Source: Mycobacterium sp.
GTDB taxonomy: Bacteria > Actinomycetota > Actinomycetes > Mycobacteriales > Mycobacteriaceae
DNA: 64,000 bases
Assembly: GCA_003987775.1 (NCBI GenBank)
Contig: RXJD01000034.1
Location: 62,001-126,000 of the forward strand
Reading direction: 5' to 3'
Made by a program: the position numbers and the translations under genes. Numbering within the stretch: the stretch's first letter is position 1; every line of letters begins with the position of its first letter. This document shows, in pieces, positions 63,298-64,000 of the stretch. The notes below the pieces were generated by a model. It had not been told where the DNA came from. It made no database searches and saw nothing but the letters and a program-made list of their open reading frames with translations.

Positions 63298-64000
63298 ATG
63301 GGCGTCAGCATCGAGGTCAACGGACTCACGAAGTCCTTCGGATCCTCGAGGATCTGGGAAGACGTCACGCTCGAGATTCCCTCCGGGGAGGTCAGCGTTC
63401 TCCTGGGCCCGTCGGGTACCGGCAAGTCCGTCTTCCTGAAGTCACTGATCGGTCTGCTGCGCCCGGAGCGCGGCTCGATCATCATCGACGGCACCGACAT
63501 CATCGAGTGCTCGGCGAAAGAGCTGTACGAGATCCGCACCCTGTTCGGCGTGCTGTTCCAGGACGGTGCGCTGTTCGGTTCGATGAACCTGTACGACAAC
63601 ACCGCCTTCCCCTTGCGTGAGCACACCAAGAAGAAGGAAAAGGAGATCCGCGACATCGTCATGGAGAAACTGACGATGGTGGGTCTCGGCGGCGACGAGA
63701 AGAAGTTCCCCGGTGAGATCTCCGGTGGTATGCGCAAGCGTGCCGGCCTGGCCCGGGCCCTGGTGCTGGACCCGCAGATCATCCTCTGCGACGAGCCGGA
63801 CTCCGGTCTGGACCCGGTTCGTACCGCCTACCTGAGCCAGCTGATCATGGACATCAACGCCCAGATCGACGCGACCATCCTCATCGTGACGCACAACATC
63901 AACATCGCCCGGACCGTTCCGGACAACATGGGCATGCTCTTCCGTAAGCACCTGGTCATGTTCGGGCCCCGCGAGGTGCTGCTGACCAGCGACGAACCGG
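63298..64000 (+). CDS. mkl: Mce transport ATPase Mkl (MceG), 3' end cut by window edge
   Basis: The first 234 residues of an ABC ATPase. Walker A GPSGTGKS, Q-loop LFQDGALFG, signature SGGMRKRAGLARAL and Walker B ILCDEPDSGLDP are all present. Mkl/MceG energises the Mce lipid importers (for example Mce4 cholesterol uptake) and lies away from the mce operons. GGAAGGA precedes the ATG at 63298. An upstream extension as annotated in M. tuberculosis is possible but unsupported here. The right end runs off the window. Confidence 0.95.
   Translation, partial: MGVSIEVNGLTKSFGSSRIWEDVTLEIPSGEVSVLLGPSGTGKSVFLKSLIGLLRPERGSIIIDGTDIIECSAKELYEIRTLFGVLFQDGALFGSMNLYDNTAFPLREHTKKKEKEIRDIVMEKLTMVGLGGDEKKFPGEISGGMRKRAGLARALVLDPQIILCDEPDSGLDPVRTAYLSQLIMDINAQIDATILIVTHNINIARTVPDNMGMLFRKHLVMFGPREVLLTSDEP

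Overview
The window is chromosomal DNA of a Mycobacterium (sensu lato). It is high in GC, uses many GTG and overlapping ATGA/GTGA starts, and carries PPE and PE_PGRS genes, mycolic acid enzymes (hadABC, mmaA1-4), recCBD and mkl. Gene order from about 22 kb to the right edge follows, as I remember it, M. tuberculosis Rv0629c-Rv0655, with a few insertions. The left end matches Rv0583c-Rv0585c. The PE_PGRS gene and complete mmaA set suggest a slow grower or a relative rather than a typical fast grower; that is inference.

Left (1-11 kb): a truncated exported alpha/beta hydrolase, a Ddn-like F420 protein, lpqN, a secreted GH92 alpha-mannosidase, a large membrane protein joining a kinase-like region to a YbhN-type flippase region, a TIGR00027-type methyltransferase, an amidohydrolase and a VTT-domain membrane protein. 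A decayed copy of the amidohydrolase 5' end lies upstream of the VTT gene.

Accessory island (11-22 kb): two tandem PPE-SVP genes and a multi-pass membrane protein run leftward. A 784-base, AT-richer gene-free spacer carries short repeats spaced exactly 20 bases apart. A tightly coupled rightward operon of five genes follows: a two-domain N-methyltransferase, a PanD-like pyruvoyl decarboxylase, a gamma-butyrobetaine-hydroxylase-like dioxygenase, a eukaryote-type carnitine acyltransferase and an MFS exporter. Read in order, these could take an acidic amino acid to an omega-amino acid, trimethylate it, hydroxylate it to a carnitine-like betaine, O-acylate it and export it. This is the most interesting system here. 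I know of no described bacterial pathway of this composition; the chemistry is inferred from families and visible catalytic residues.

Core (22-41.7 kb): recD/recB/recC, nitroreductase, acyltransferase, SRPBCC protein, cyanase, patatin, echA3, a one-TM hypothetical, an MBL-fold hydrolase, an orphan VapB-like protein, tRNA-Thr and tRNA-Met, rpmG, hadABC (FAS-II dehydratases), tRNA-Trp, secE, nusG, rplK and rplA.

Right (41.8-64 kb): an inserted ECF42-type sigma factor with its YCII/DGPF partner; mmaA4, mmaA3, mmaA2 and mmaA1; lipG and a UbiB-like kinase; two DinB proteins and a WYL regulator; a GH38 alpha-mannosidase, SurA-like protein and ROK kinase operon; a PE_PGRS gene; rplJ-rplL with an L10 leader; a TetR regulator facing a carotenoid oxygenase; and the start of mkl (mceG).
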